Origin: Welwitschia mirabilis
Taxonomy: Eukaryota > Gnetophyta > Gnetopsida > Welwitschiales
Assembly: GCA_051453625.1 (NCBI GenBank)
Contig: JBOZIK010000001.1
Coordinates: forward strand, 282,531,262-282,595,261
Reading direction: 5' to 3'
Length of the DNA stretch: 64,000 bases
Shown: piece by piece, positions 37,111 to 49,600 of the stretch
Layout of the letters: every line of letters begins with the position of its first letter
Numbering within the stretch: position 1 is the first letter of the stretch
The notes under the pieces: generated by a model
The model's database searches: none
What the model was told of the DNA's origin: nothing
The model's input: the letters and a program-made list of their open reading frames with translations, nothing else
Translations under genes and position numbers: made by a program

Positions 37111-40048
37111 AGTTATGGTATGAAGTTCTTACATATCTTTCTCTATTCTAAAAAAATCTAGAATTATAATTTTTACTAATTTTTTTTTCATGTCATAAAT
37201 TAGACTAAAATGTTTTCTAAATTACTTCCAACAATTTGTTATTATAATTTTAATTAAGATTACAAAGTTTATTACATGTTCTATACAATTTGAAAACTAG
37301 TTGCANNNNNNNNNNNNNNNNNNNNNNNNNNNNNNNNNNNNNNNNNNNNNNNNNNNNNNNNNNNNNNNNNNNNNNNNNNNNNNNNNNNNNNNNNNNNNNN
37401 NNNNNNNNNNNNNNNNNNNNNNNNNNNNNNNNNNNNNNNNNNNNNNNNNNNNNNNNNNNNNNNNNNNNNNNNNNNNNNNNNNNNNNNNNNNNNNNNNNNN
37501 NNNNNNNNNNNNNNNNNNNNNNNNNNNNNNNNNNNNNNNNNNNNNNNNNNNNNNNNNNNNNNNNNNNNNNNNNNNNNNNNNNNNNNNNNNNNNNNNNNNN
37601 NNNNNNNNNNNNNNNNNNNNNNNNNNNNNNNNNNNNNNNNNNNNNNNNNNNNNNNNNNNNNNNNNNNNNNNNNNNNTTAAGATTATAAAGTATATTATAT
37701 GTTCTATATAACTTGAAAACTAGTTGCATATTACTAATTTTTCCATGAAAGGTTAGGATGTTTTCTACAATTAGAATTATAGGATATTTTCTAAATAGAA
37801 TTCCTTTTTTAAATGTGTCACTTTCCTTACTTCTACCACTATCTCTTAACATATTAAAATTGAAGAACGTTATTTTATTTAATGCAGGGGACTTCTATGC
37901 TTAGCATAGATTTTGATAGGATGAAGTATATTAACTTTTATAATATTAATTTTATTTGTAAATTCCTAAAATTTTTATTTCTTTTAGGGATATTTCCTAT
38001 GTTAGAAAAACTTAAATCCTTTTTAGTTTTTTTTTTTTCATGTATTATTAATGCTGATGTTTTTAATTTCGTAGAATCTTCAGTAAGATTTCTTATAAAT
38101 TCCCATGTTGCTTTTATTTCTTTCTAAGAGTTTACTTTTCACCATTATTTCTAAGAATTGTCTTCTTCTTAATGTCAATCCATTATAAAAAAACTAAATA
38201 AATCTTCCTTGTCAATACATATTTTATGAACATATTATTACTAGCTTTCTAAATTCATTGTCTTTTCATCTATAATTGGTGGTTTATCTTCTAAAAACTT
38301 AGTCTGTATGTTTTGGAAAGAAGTGTTTTAAGAAGCTTATTTTCAATGCATTCAAAGTTGAAATGGAAAGAGATGTTAAGAAAATCTACCATTTTTAACT
38401 CTTTTTTTGGTTGTATAATTAAAAATAACTAATTTTACAATATTTACTTAATCTGCAACATAGTTTTCAGAGCAAGAATGACACTTCTATGTTCTTGCAT
38501 ACGTAAATAGAAGTACTCATTTTTGAAACCTCTAAATATTAGAAGATAATTTATCACAAATATTTTAAAATGATGATTTTTGACATTGCTTAATATGTCT
38601 GCACATGATGAGGTTGGTTTTGATATGGCTTTATAGAATTTTCAAGTCTAGTAACATTATTATGAATTATAACAAATCATGAGTTATTTGTTAGTGTGAG
38701 ATTTTATTATCTATTTATGGGTTTTTTTGAGAAATTATATTTTTTAATGAGTAAACCATGTTTAAATTTGATAGTTCAAAAACATCACTAGTGCAATTAA
38801 TGGTGGATGAATTTTTAGATGTACATGATGAGCGTAATGATTCAAAAAAATTGAACTTATAAATATTACTATTATGAGCCAAAAAACGGAACTACTTTAT
38901 TTGACATTGGAACAATACAATCAAAACATAAATGCATAAATTTAAAGTAATCCAAATTTATCATGCTAAATTTAGACAAATTTTAAAAACTTATATAAGT
39001 AACGAAATGTCCAAACTTTAAACATGTAGTACAACTATGTTAGAGAGCTATATGACCATGGCATGATAAAAAAATACTATTTACTTTGTGGAGAGAGAAA
39101 ATTTTAGATTTATTAAAATATTTAAATTAACATAAAATTATGAATATTTTATATCTAATATATAGGTTTTAAAAATATTTGGGAAAACAACAATCTAACT
39201 TGCAATAACTATCATACATGAAAGAAAAAAATTGACTATTGATATTTACATTTACATATAAAATAAATATTTAAACTCTAAGAATAACATATCTAAGAGT
39301 TTGATGACAAATTAAGAATTTTTAAATTTTGGAATTTCCACTTATTATAGCTTAGAAATTGAAAATGAAGTGATGTCCCTTGTTGTACCCTTTAGAAATG
39401 ATCCTTGTTAAGTTATAGGTTGATTTAGTACATGTAATTTAAAGGATTGTGAAAAGATATAAAGAAATTAAAGAATACTATGAAACATACCTAACTAAAG
39501 ATTTTTATCACTAATGCTTCTTAGCAATAGTGCTAATTTTTTCACTATAGTATAAAAGACTAAAATGACAGTAAAGCTACAATGGTTAATTACTAAATAA
39601 GGATTGTAGGAATAAAAGATTCTAAAATGAAATTCAATAATATAAAAGTGATAACGAGTTCATTCAATAATAAAGTAAATAAGTGATTAAATGTATGGGT
39701 TTGAATATTTGAAATTATGTTTAGAACTTAAAGAATTATAAATAATCATTTTTTGAAAATTTATAAATTTTTACTCTATTGAATCCTTTAGCATTATGTC
39801 CTAGCCATAATAAAACCAACTAAAACTAGAATTTTATTATGTCTATAGAATCTATGGATCTATGAAATGTACATGCTATGAGTTTTGAAAACATCATTAA
39901 TAAAGTTATCAAGTGTTCTCAATAAAGTTTGGAATAAATAAATTACACTATAACTATACTGTATAACTTATGCCTTATGTGCTCAAGTCTAAAACATTGC
40001 AGAAAAATGTGTTCTTCATATTTGCTGATATTTTGATTACATAGTCAA
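37111..40048. other. Unassigned AT-rich DNA, maybe LINE 3' end at right edge
   Basis: No coding relic is identified over most of the stretch, which includes an N block (37306-37676) with matching sequence on both sides. An 81-codon plus-strand frame at 37882-38127 is F/I-rich and unconvincing. From about 40048 down to 39950 the minus strand reads IDYVIKISANMKNTFFCNVL, which may continue the LINE interrupted by the LTR element. Confidence 0.4.
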
Positions 40049-40254
40049 TGAAGGGTTTGAAAATCATCGAGAACAGAAAGACCCATGGAGGTGGAGCTTG
40101 AATATGATCATTAAAAGAAACTCATATTTTTATTATTATCAAGGGTTTTAAATATCCTCACATTATACAAAAATAACAAAGGATGGAATAGTGGGAGAGA
40201 AAAAAAAAGGGCCTGGTTTTAAACAAGCACTTAAATGGAAAAGAAAATGCAACA
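40049..40254 (-). repeat. 3' LTR of the non-autonomous element
   Basis: Plus-strand edges are TGAAGGG and TGCAACA, the inverse of a TG...CA LTR. A second contig copy, also 206 bases, lies at 40587-40792. It is similar along its length to 42951-43158. Confidence 0.6.
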
Positions 40255-40264
40255 AACCCCCCTT
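40255..40264 (-). promoter_or_regulatory. Polypurine tract of the non-autonomous element
   Basis: Minus strand AAGGGGGGTT, directly before the LTR start TGTTGCA. The contig copy near 40793 reads AAGGGTGGTT. Confidence 0.55.
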
Positions 40265-40375
40265 GATGACAAATATAAGAATTAGATTGTCATCACAATT
40301 CAAGTGTTGGAATATGCTTCTAGCATAGAAATTTATATAAATTTACTATACAAGCATGACCTGACCATTGCAAAG

Positions 40376-40475
40376 TGGACTAACTAAGACAATGTAGACT
40401 AACCATGACATTGTGGACTAACCACGATAATATGGACTAACCATTATAATGTGGATTAACCACAATAATATGGAC
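40376..40475 (+). repeat. 19-bp minisatellite, left contig copy
   Basis: Five head-to-tail units of exactly 19 bases plus five bases of a sixth, consensus TGGACTAACCAYGAYAATR. The array runs into the gap at 40476, so its true length is unknown from this side. Confidence 0.85.
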
Positions 40476-40913
40476 NNNNNNNNNNNNNNNNNNNNNNNNN
40501 NNNNNNNNNNNNNNNNNNNNNNNNNNNNNNNNNNNNNNNNNNNNNNNNNNNNNNNNNNNNNNNNNNNNNNNNNNNCACATAGTCAATGAAGGGTTTGAAA
40601 ACCATTGAGCACAAAAAGACCCATGGAGGTGGAGCTTGAATGATGATCATTAAAGAAAACTCATATTTTTATTATTATCAAGGGATTTAAATATCCTCAT
40701 ATTATACAAAAATAACAAAGGATGGAATAGTGGAAGAGAAAAAAAGGACTTGGTTTTAAACAAGCACTTAAAATAAAAAAGGAAATGCAACAAACCACCC
40801 TTGATAACAAATCTAAGAATTAGATTGTCATCATAATTAAAATGCTAGAATATGCTTCTAGTATAGAAATCTATATAAATTTACTATAGAAGCATGACTT
40901 GACCATTGTAAAG

Positions 40914-41057
40914 TGGACTAACCAAGACAATGTAGACTAACCATGACATTGTGGACTAACCATGACAATGTGGATTAACCACAATAGTATGGACTAACTA
41001 TGTCCATGTGGACTAACCACGATAATATGGACTAACTATGACAATGTGGACTAAACA
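40914..41057 (+). repeat. 19-bp minisatellite, right contig copy
   Basis: About seven and a half units of the same 19-base repeat. The first two match units 1-2 of the left copy closely. Later unit order differs (one unit reads TGGACTAACTATGTCCATG), showing repeat-number or order variation between the two assembled copies. It lies inside the non-autonomous LTR element. Confidence 0.85.
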
Positions 41058-41059
41058 CA

Positions 41060-42930
41060 TTAAGGAACAAATCTAAGCAATTTTCACGTGAAAACAATGT
41101 CATAAAAAGTCTCCCATACCACTTCTCATAACATCATCTTCATACAAAATTGCTCAATAATCCAAAAATGTGGCATAAAATATTTTTAACAAAATCAACC
41201 CACATCCAAATGAATGGCCTTTGAAAAATTCGATGGGTATCCAAATGTCTACACCTCCAAAATTACAGGTTCCTTATTTCATTCCAAGATACCTCTTACA
41301 GTAATAAATTTTTAAAATAATATTTATGACCTCCTTAATACAAGCATTAAAATGCTTTAAAACCATTATAATCATGTTTGATAATTAAACAATCCTTAAT
41401 TATTTTGTGTTATCCCAAGCCACCATTAAATCACCTCTTTTTGAGAATTTAAGTAGAAAGGAGAATAGAGGACCAAAATTATTGTAACACTCAAGAAATC
41501 TTCTATATACAAAAGCATCCAAAGAAATAATTAAAACTCCTGCATTGAATCCTCTTGAGAAATTCCACTATAAATTTCAATTTTGTTTTAAAGAATTCTA
41601 AATAAAAGTCAAAAAATGCAATAAGAATTTATCGATAAATATCCAAAACTTTCTTCAAATTTTTTGTGCAAAAATGGCCTTTGTAGCAACTATACCTATG
41701 AACTCCATGAGCATAGACTCCATGGAACCGAGGACTCTGTAGGAAAATAACTGTAGAGTATACAGTTCAAGGGGAAGATCTTTATGAAAAATAAGTAAGG
41801 CCTAAGCAAAGCCTAAAAAGGGACTTTGCACATAGCCAAGCACCTCTTACATAGGCCTCATGTGACTAAGGCTGATAGTGCAAGCACATTAAAGGCAAAG
41901 GCATCCACAGTAACTTTTGGGTGAGCTCTAAGTGAAATAGAGATAATGTACATGGAAGTTAATTACAGCAATTTTAAAAGCCATGGAACTGCTGACTTAA
42001 TAATCAACCACTTGAACAGTGTTAGAAGGGAGCTAAAGGGCACTGCCATGCCTTGGATGGAGTTCTAGTTAGTAGTGNNNNNNNNNNNNNNNNNNNNNNN
42101 NNNNNNNNNNNNNNNNNNNNNNNNNNNNNNNNNNNNNNNNNNNNNNNNNNNNNNNNNNNNNNNNNNNNNNNNNNNNNGATCTATGTGAAGGGAGCTGGTT
42201 ATGACTAGCAGTGTGTCAACGGCATAGCTATGGATGGAAGTTCTGGTTAGCAGTGACAGTTTCATGCAAAAAAAATGATCCTGAAAGTAACAGTTGTGAC
42301 AAGGTCCCAATTAATCCAAGTAATCTTGAAAGTAAATCCTTCTAAAACAGAAACCAGATGATCTTTAAAATAAGATTACTGGTGTGGTTTGATCTAGCTA
42401 AAATGGCAATCCAAGAAGACGGCTAATGCCTTGGTGTTTTGTGATCATTTAAAGGAAAAGAAGTGTAGGCAAATTTTTTGGCAAGGATCTCAAAACGCTT
42501 AAAGCAACTAGAATTGCATATAAGCTATTCCTGCAGCCCCAATGTCCAAAATAATCTGTAGACTCACTATCTATATTTGATAATCTCAATGCAAAATTCA
42601 CTCCAGGGATGCCAAAATCAAATGAGCATTACAGAGACATGTCTTGATTCGAAATGTTAACTTCTCTATCATCTGCTGCCTTGCTAATAGTGCTAGTGCT
42701 AGTATTCAGAAAGAAGTAAGATGGTCATAGGAGGATTAAATTCAATGGAGAAGAAAAGAAGCAAAATGCTTATACTAGATTATTTTCAATTTTTGACTCA
42801 GAAGAAAGGGCAATGTCAGTGATTACAGATATTGAATATAATGTGACTGCATCTAAGCTAGTGATCAACATGGTTCTCTGCATGATTCGCCTTAGGATTA
42901 GAAGGATTCTCTATAAATCAAGATTCCTTT
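41060..42930 (-). other. Internal region of the non-autonomous LTR element
   Basis: No retrotransposon domain is recognisable. GC content looks somewhat higher than in the flanks around 41690-42900. The gap at 42078-42177 separates related sequence (about 42020-42077 and 42188-42256), again a likely contig overlap. Short open minus-strand phrases exist but break early. Confidence 0.45.
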
Positions 42931-42936
42931 ACCTAT

Positions 42937-42948
42937 GCTTTAATACCA
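42937..42948 (-). promoter_or_regulatory. tRNA-Met-type primer-binding site
   Basis: Minus strand TGGTATTAAAGC lies two bases from the LTR end. The usual plant Ty1/copia site is TGGTATCAGAGC; both differences are transitions. In the contig copy at 44111-44122 a deletion begins inside this site. Confidence 0.55.
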
Positions 42949-42950
42949 TT

Positions 42951-43158
42951 TGAAGTATTTGAAAATCCTCAAGTATAGAAAGACCCATAGAGGGGGAGCT
43001 TAAATGATGATTGTTAAAAGTAGCTTATACTTTTATTATTATTAAGGGGTTTAAATACATCCACATTTTACAAAAATAACAAAGGATGGAATAGTTGGAG
43101 AGAAACACAAGGAAGTGGTTTTAAACAACCAATTAAAATCAGAAAGGAAAATCCAATA
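42951..43158 (-). repeat. 5' LTR of the non-autonomous element
   Basis: 208 bases. The contig copy at 44123-44323 is 201 bases. It lines up with the 3' LTR through AAAGACCCATAGAGG, TTTTATTATTATTAAGGGG, AACAAAGGATGGAATAGT and GTGGTTTTAAACAA. Confidence 0.6.
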
Positions 43159-46100
43159 TTGAATAGGTCCATTTCTTTAAAGAAATCTTATGTCATATAC
43201 CTATTTCAACTCTCAAATAATGAGATCCCCTTCTTACTTTACTAATTAAGCACTATAAATGTTGGGGGATAGTAGCTATTAAATAGTGTGCCTTTATATT
43301 AAGACCTCCATTGATGTTATTTTCATAGAAATTTTTCTTTCCTTCTATGTTCTCCAAATGATTCTAAATTGCCTTTTGTTTTATAGTCTTGTGAAGATAT
43401 TATCGTAACAGAAATTGTGCTTTTGAATATTATAATATTGAGCTACAAAACATCATCATGAAACCATCCTTCATCTTGGATTACTAACATTATTTTCTAA
43501 AGTATCTATTCACTGTTACTATAGAGATGTTATGAGTGTAAGATGTAACATGAAAAACATCTTTACATTCTAAAGGCATCCTCCTTGATTTAAGTACTAT
43601 GATAGCATATTGTATTTGTCTCTTGACTCTGAGTTCTCTAATAAGAAAAGATTATATATCAATTTTTTTTTTTTTTCTACTAAAATGAAATCCCAAACAA
43701 CGCATGCACAAAGAATAACTTTGGTTTTTTGTATACTATCTTCATTTCTAAATATCAAAAAAATTCATGAAGAATGTCAAACATTTATTATAATCCATCT
43801 TTAAGNNNNNNNNNNNNNNNNNNNNNNNNNNNNNNNNNNNNNNNNNNNNNNNNNNNNNNNNNNNNNNNNNNNNNNNNNNNNNNNNNNNNNNNNNNNNNNN
43901 NNNNNATCTCAAAACACTTAAAGCAACTAGAATTGCATATAAGCCATTGCTGCAGCCCTGATGTCCAAAACAATCTGCAGACTCACTATCTATATTTGAT
44001 AATCTCAATGCAAAATGCACTCCAGGAATGCCAAAATCAAATGAGCATTACAGAGACATGCCTTGATTCGAAACCTTGATTTCTCTATCATCTGCTGCCT
44101 TGCTAACAGTGCTAATACCATTTGAAGGGTTTGAAAATCCTCAAAAGACCCATAGAGGTGGAGCTTAAATGATGATTGTCAAAAGTAGCTTATACTTTTA
44201 TTATTATTAAGGGGTTTAAATACCTCCACATTTTACAAAAGTAACGAAGGATGGAATAGTGGGAGAGAAACACAAGGAAGTGGTTTTAAACAATCACTTA
44301 AAATCGGAAAGGAAAATCCAATATTGAATAGGTCCATTTCTTTAAAGGAATCTTATGTCATATACCTATTTCAACTCTCGAATAATGAGATCCCATTCTT
44401 ACTTTGCAAATTAAGCACTATAAATGTTGGGGGATAGTAGCTATTAAATAGTATGCATTTATATTAAGACCTCCATTGACGTTATTTGTGTAGAAATTTT
44501 TCTTTCCTTCTATGTTCTCCAAATGATTCTAAATCGCCTTTTGTTTTATAGTCTTGTAAAGATATTTAGGATCATAGCAGAAATTGTGCTTTTGAATATT
44601 ATAATATTGAGCTAGAAAACGTCATCATGAAACCATTCTTCATCGTGGATTAATAACATTATTTTCTCAATTATCTATTCACTGTTACTACAGAAATGTT
44701 ATGAGTGTGAGCTGTAACATGGAAAACATCTTTAAATTGTAAAGGCATCATCCTTGGTTTAAGTACTATGATAGCATATTGTATTTGTCTCTTGACTCTG
44801 AGTTTCTCTAATAAGAAAAAATTATATATCAATTTTTTTTTTTTTTCCTACTAAAATGGAATCCCAAACAATGCATGCACAAAGAATAACTTTGGTTTTT
44901 TGTACACTATCTTCATTTCTAAATATCAACAAAATTCATGAAGAATGTCAAACATCTATTATAATCCATCTTTAAGTTTAAAATGAAAACAATATCATTA
45001 TCATATAGTAAGAGTCTAATAGAACTATCTCTACTATAATTACATTTTTATCTAGTGTATTATGCATTAAATCTCTAATATCTTTAATAAACAATCCAAA
45101 TAGAGAAGAATAAAGAGGAGATTCCTAATTTATACTAATACAGATATGAAATGAAATACTTTATTAATCATCTTTAAGTTGGATGCGTACCTCTTTATAA
45201 AGTTTTTGGATTGTAGATAGAAATGTTGTTGGAGCTCTTGAATTGCACAAATACCTTCATGACTTACCCTAGTTTATAAAATCATAGGGCCTAGAAAAGT
45301 TTGTAAAGTAGTTTTTTTAATTATTATTATGTAGATTTTTTTCTTTGTCATTAAGACATTTTAGGATAATGAAGTGATCTATCATTAAATGGTGTTACCT
45401 TAAACCTTCTTGTGAAATTACATGCACCTTTTTCAATAGTTAACTTTCAATCATAGACTATGAATAATACTCAAAATCTTGAAAGAAAATATTACCGGTT
45501 ACAATTATCCTATAGTTATTTAGTTTATACTTCTCTCCTTTTTTAAAATGCATAACTACCTTATTAATACACCATTCCTTTTCTAACTCAACTTTCATAA
45601 TCAGATTTAATTTCTACCAAATTGTATTTCATACCAAGGGTTCACCACATTGAGTAGTTCTTGACATAAGTTGCCTACATTAATGGCTCTATTTAATGCT
45701 AGTTTTTGGATACCCTACATTATGTCATCAAAAGAAATATACAATACACTATCATCATTATGAAATTCTTCCACCTCTTTATTGCCTTGAAAGAAAAGTT
45801 GATAGAAGGTTTAAATCTTTTTAAAATAAAATGCACATTTTATTCTCTTACTTTTTTAGAGTGAATGCCAAAACTTCTTAGCCCTTTGATGATCATCTAA
45901 AGGCAAATAATTTTTCTTTACTTAATAAATTATCTCTTTTCATTTGAAATTAGACCTCTCTATGATTTGATTTCCTCTAATGAATTTTTAGTCTTCAATT
46001 AAATTTTAAATGACTTATATTCTTCATTGAACCATTACTAATCCTTTGAATTTTGTCCTTGGAAAATATTAATGGCTACTATTAGTAGAGTTTCTGTGAT

Positions 46101-46600
46101 ACTTGCATTTGAATTCCAATTCTTATAAATTTCAACTTAAAACCCTTACTTTGTTTTTTATTATTCTAAAAAGGTGTTGTTTCTTAGAATGTCCACTACA
46201 TAGTGTCTCTATTAATATTATGAAGTACAGGGATGATGGTGGAATTCAAATACTTCTTCACATATATCAAAACATGTAATGTTACTAGCATTATTAGGAC
46301 TAGAAATTAGAAAATCAATGTGAAAGCAGCCTTGAGATTCTACAAAAGTGAAGCTATAATAGTTTAGAATTTACGTATGTCATAATATTTTAATAATTTC
46401 TTATCCCTATGGTTGAGTTTTGCTTAATCTTTATACGATTTATCTCATTGTTCATTCTTCTTATATTTTAAAAAACCTTGAGGATTTTAATAACTAATAG
46501 GAATCCGTTTAGAACTAATTTCTAGAATCAAAAGTACAAATATCTATGATGAGGGATTAGAAAGAAAATTGTATGATAAATCTTTTCATTTATATAAAGT
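43159..46600 (-). pseudogene. Non-L1-type LINE (endonuclease, RT, C-terminal domain), decayed
   Basis: Minus-strand non-LTR retrotransposon. The endonuclease end reads CFHIDFLISSPNNASNITCF (about 46345-46265). The RT fingers read KEWCINKVVMHFKKGEKYKL then NNYR (about 45585-45500), the FKKGD...NNYRGI pattern. Then come MIDHFIILKCLNDKEKNLH (about 45390-45330) and SSLFGLFIKDIRDLM (about 45110-45065, for LSPTLFGLYIDEL). The catalytic YADD box reads YDND (44994-45005). After the RT the strand gives CLICKVRMGSHYSRVEIG and HKIPLKKWTYS, a conserved C-terminal region; both contig copies (43.17-43.4 and 44.33-44.5 kb) carry it. This 'FGLYIDEL' RT type differs from the two L1-type LINEs here. It is cut at 43159 by the LTR element and may resume below 40048. 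Confidence 0.7.
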
Positions 46601-49600
46601 AACTTATCTCGAGGTAAAATAACCAAAAGATTTAAAACAATAATAATTATACTATATTATTAATAGTAAAACATATTAATTTTATGCATCTACCTTTTCT
46701 GTTTGAGCTATGTCTAATTTCACATGTTTTAGTAAGTCATGACTCTACTTGCACGAGGGATTTTTATCTGATATCAAAAACAAGAAAAACTATAATTATC
46801 TACTAAGTTATAATATATCTTATCAAATGTAAAATGTAATAATTACAAAAGAAATTAAACAGAAAGCTATATAAATAAACTTCATTAATAAGATAAACAA
46901 TTACGAATAGAAGTTACTATTAAAGATCAATCTCTTATTACAAATAAACATCACTAGTTGCTATAATAATCTCATAGAAATGCAAGATCATTACATTCTT
47001 AGATCCATACATCAAAGGGTTGAACCCTTATCTTGAAGGAAATAAGTGAAAATAACAAATCTTAACATAAATATATAAAATGATCTAATCAATTAATGCT
47101 ATTTTTATAAGTGAGGACATGTGTGTGTATAGTCTTAGGATGTAGGCATACCACCACATAATGGTAGAGATTAATATTTTTTTCTAATTAAAAAGTATGA
47201 GTTGTATTGTTATGACTAGATTACACATGTTTCTTTTATAAAAATATATCCTTTCTTTATATGATGTGTAATTGTGACCCATAAGTTAATATTAATTATT
47301 CGTCTAAACCCATGCTAGCTATAAAGCATTACCACACTAATGAACTAGCTTACAATAGTGTGATCATAATGCTTTCTAACCTGATCCTAAATGGGGTTTG
47401 TAGGACTTACTTTTAAGCACTTTTTACTATGTCCAAGTTAACTTATATAAAAGTTATGTTTTAATAATTTATAACCTTAATAAGATTTCATAGGTAGAGT
47501 ATAATGAATACTAATATTAAGATAATAAAATAAGCATTGTTGGAAAATTAAAAAATATAAAATCTATGCCTTTATATATAGCCTAAGAATCATTTACAAT
47601 CTTAATATCAAGACCTAAACTACTCTTTAAGAATCTCAACTTCATGTTTCAAAAAGAACAATAAGATAATCATGATAATAACCTCCATATTAATGGACAA
47701 AACCTCTTAAATCTAGACTTACTATTCTTGTAGTTGTCATAGCACCAAATCCCAAATTGCTTTATTCAAGAATGCTTCCTCTAACTCACACCCTCTTATA
47801 CTCACTCTCACCCTACATGCAACTATCTCATTTACATATTCTTTATAACCTAACATTCCTTATTTTTCTCTAATAATATTATCTCACTTGATTTTATTTC
47901 TTATATGTTCCAATTTTTTTGGTTTCCTACTATGTTCTCTTTCATTATTTTTGTTTTTAAGAAAGAATACTTATATATGAACTTCTTTGTATTGTACTTT
48001 TTAAGATTTTTTCAAGGGATGGAAAAATCAAAACTCTTAGTNNNNNNNNNNNNNNNNNNNNNNNNNNNNNNNNNNNNNNNNNNNNNNNNNNNNNNNNNNN
48101 NNNNNNNNNNNNNNNNNNNNNNNNNNNNNNNNNNNNNNNNNNNNNNNNNNNNNNNNNNNNNNNNNNNNNNNNNNNNNNNNNNNNNNNNNNNNNNNNNNNN
48201 NNNNNNNNNNNNNNNNNNNNNNNNNNNNNNNNNNNNNNNNNNNNNNNNNNNNNNNNNNNNNNNNNNNNNNNNNNNNNNNNNNNNNNNNNNNNNNNNNNNN
48301 NNNNNNNNNNNNNNNNNNNNNNNNNNNNNNNNNNNNNNNNNNNNNNNNNNNNNNNNNNNNNNNNNNNNNNNNNNNNNNNNNNNNNNNNNNNNNNNNNNNN
48401 NNNNNNNNNNNNNNNNNNNNNNNNNNNNNNNNNNNNNNNNNNNNNNNNNNNNNNNNNNNNNNNNNNNNNNNNNNNNNNNNNNNNNNNNNNNNNNNNNNNN
48501 NNNNNNNNNNNNNNNNNNNNNNNNNNNNNNNNNNNNNNNNNNNNNNNNNNNNNNNNNNNNNNNNNNNNNNNNNNNNNNNNNNNNNNNNNNNNNNNNNNNN
48601 NNNNNNNNNNNNNNNNNNNNNNNNNNNNNNNNNNNNNNNNNNNNNNTTTAAGAAAGAATACTTATATATGAACTTCTATGTATTATACTTTTTATGATTT
48701 TTTCAAGGGATGACAAAATCAAAACTCTTAGTAATTAAATATTACAATCATACATTTCAAATTTAGGTTACCGTTCTAAATTTAATTAAAATTATAAATA
48801 TTTATGATTTTAATTATATCATTTATATTCTAAATAAAGCTTTTATCCTATGCTAGTTACTTCAAAAGTTAATTAAAAGAAAAAACATTTTTATCTAATA
48901 AGACATCCTAATGGAAGAGTAGCTCTTTCATGTCTTTATGGTTATGAGTGCAATTCTTGAAAAAGTCTTTCAAAAAAGAAGGAAAAAGAAAGAGAAGAAT
49001 ATCTCAAAAAAGTAACTAAGATGACTTTGATTTCATTTTTAATTTAAAATTAGAAAATTTAAGATATACATGTTAGAATAATCTTATAGCAAAGGACATA
49101 GAAATGTAAATGAGTGTCACTATTTTTTATTTTGACTTGCTGTTTCTACCATATCATTTACTACTTTTTTTCAAATTTGGTCAAGACTTACATTATTATT
49201 ATTAATACTATAGAATAAAAAAGTTGTAAGGCAAAAAAACATAATAATGAAAAGATAATTATGTGATTACTATCATGTTTGATGAAGTAAAATGTGATAG
49301 AGAAATATTATACAACAAAAACTATTATTTGTAAGAAAGTAATTCCATGGAGTAGAGGAAGGAAAAATAGAAATGTTTAGGAGGATTCCATCAAGTAAAG
49401 AAATGAGAGGAGGAGGATGTTGAGAATACAAAAGATTTTAGATGATCTTAATTCTTGAAAATAAGCTTTAATTCCCTTGAAAATTAAGCTCAAATGAGTT
49501 ATCCTACTCATTTGCTTAAGATATAAGCTTTAATTTCTTAGTACATCTTTTCCTTATAATCATTATTGATCTATCACAAAGTACCAAACTTTTACACATC

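Larger units (their letters stand above)
40049..43158 (-). mobile_element. Non-autonomous LTR retrotransposon with ~206-bp LTRs
   Basis: Two similar terminal segments (40049-40254 and 42951-43158) share order and edges. On the minus strand each starts TGTTGCATTTTC or TATTGGATTTTC and ends CTTCA. Next to the 5' LTR the minus strand has TGGTATTAAAGC, close to the tRNA-Met primer site TGGTATCAGAGC of plant Ty1/copia elements. Next to the 3' LTR there is a purine tract (AAGGGGGGTT). I see no gag, protease, integrase or polymerase inside, so it probably depended on other elements. Duplicated contig copies of the 3' LTR (40587-40792) and 5' LTR (44123-44323) lie across 100-N gaps. The flanking five bases (GTCAA and TTGAA) do not match, so no clean target duplication is seen. 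Confidence 0.6.
42487..44985. repeat. Duplicated segment across a 100-N gap, with ~240-base indel
   Basis: 42487-43805 and 43906-44985 are copies of the same stretch. The right copy lacks about 240 bases between GTGCTA (near 42700) and ATACCATTTGAAG (near 42943). Both copies then run through the 5' LTR into LINE sequence. Overlapping haplotypes carrying a structural difference would explain this. Confidence 0.75.

Noticed and set aside
37882-38127. 81-codon frame as a small membrane protein
   Set aside because: Its hydrophobicity follows from T-rich sequence, and no domain, splice site or conservation supports it.
40376-41057. CRISPR-like array
   Set aside because: The units are contiguous 19-base repeats with no spacers, in plant DNA, so it is a minisatellite.
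43666-43680. Poly-T run as a LINE poly-A tail on the minus strand
   Set aside because: The run lies inside the LINE between the RT and C-terminal segments, and recurs in the other contig copy near 44833, so it is an internal homopolymer and not a tail.
47905-48651. 248-codon plus-strand frame
   Set aside because: About 600 of its bases are N (48042-48646). The remaining codons are F/Y-rich translation of T-rich DNA. The same caution applies at 1254-1913, 7428-7895, 20458-21135, 37250-37852, 51616-52134 and 53309-54004.
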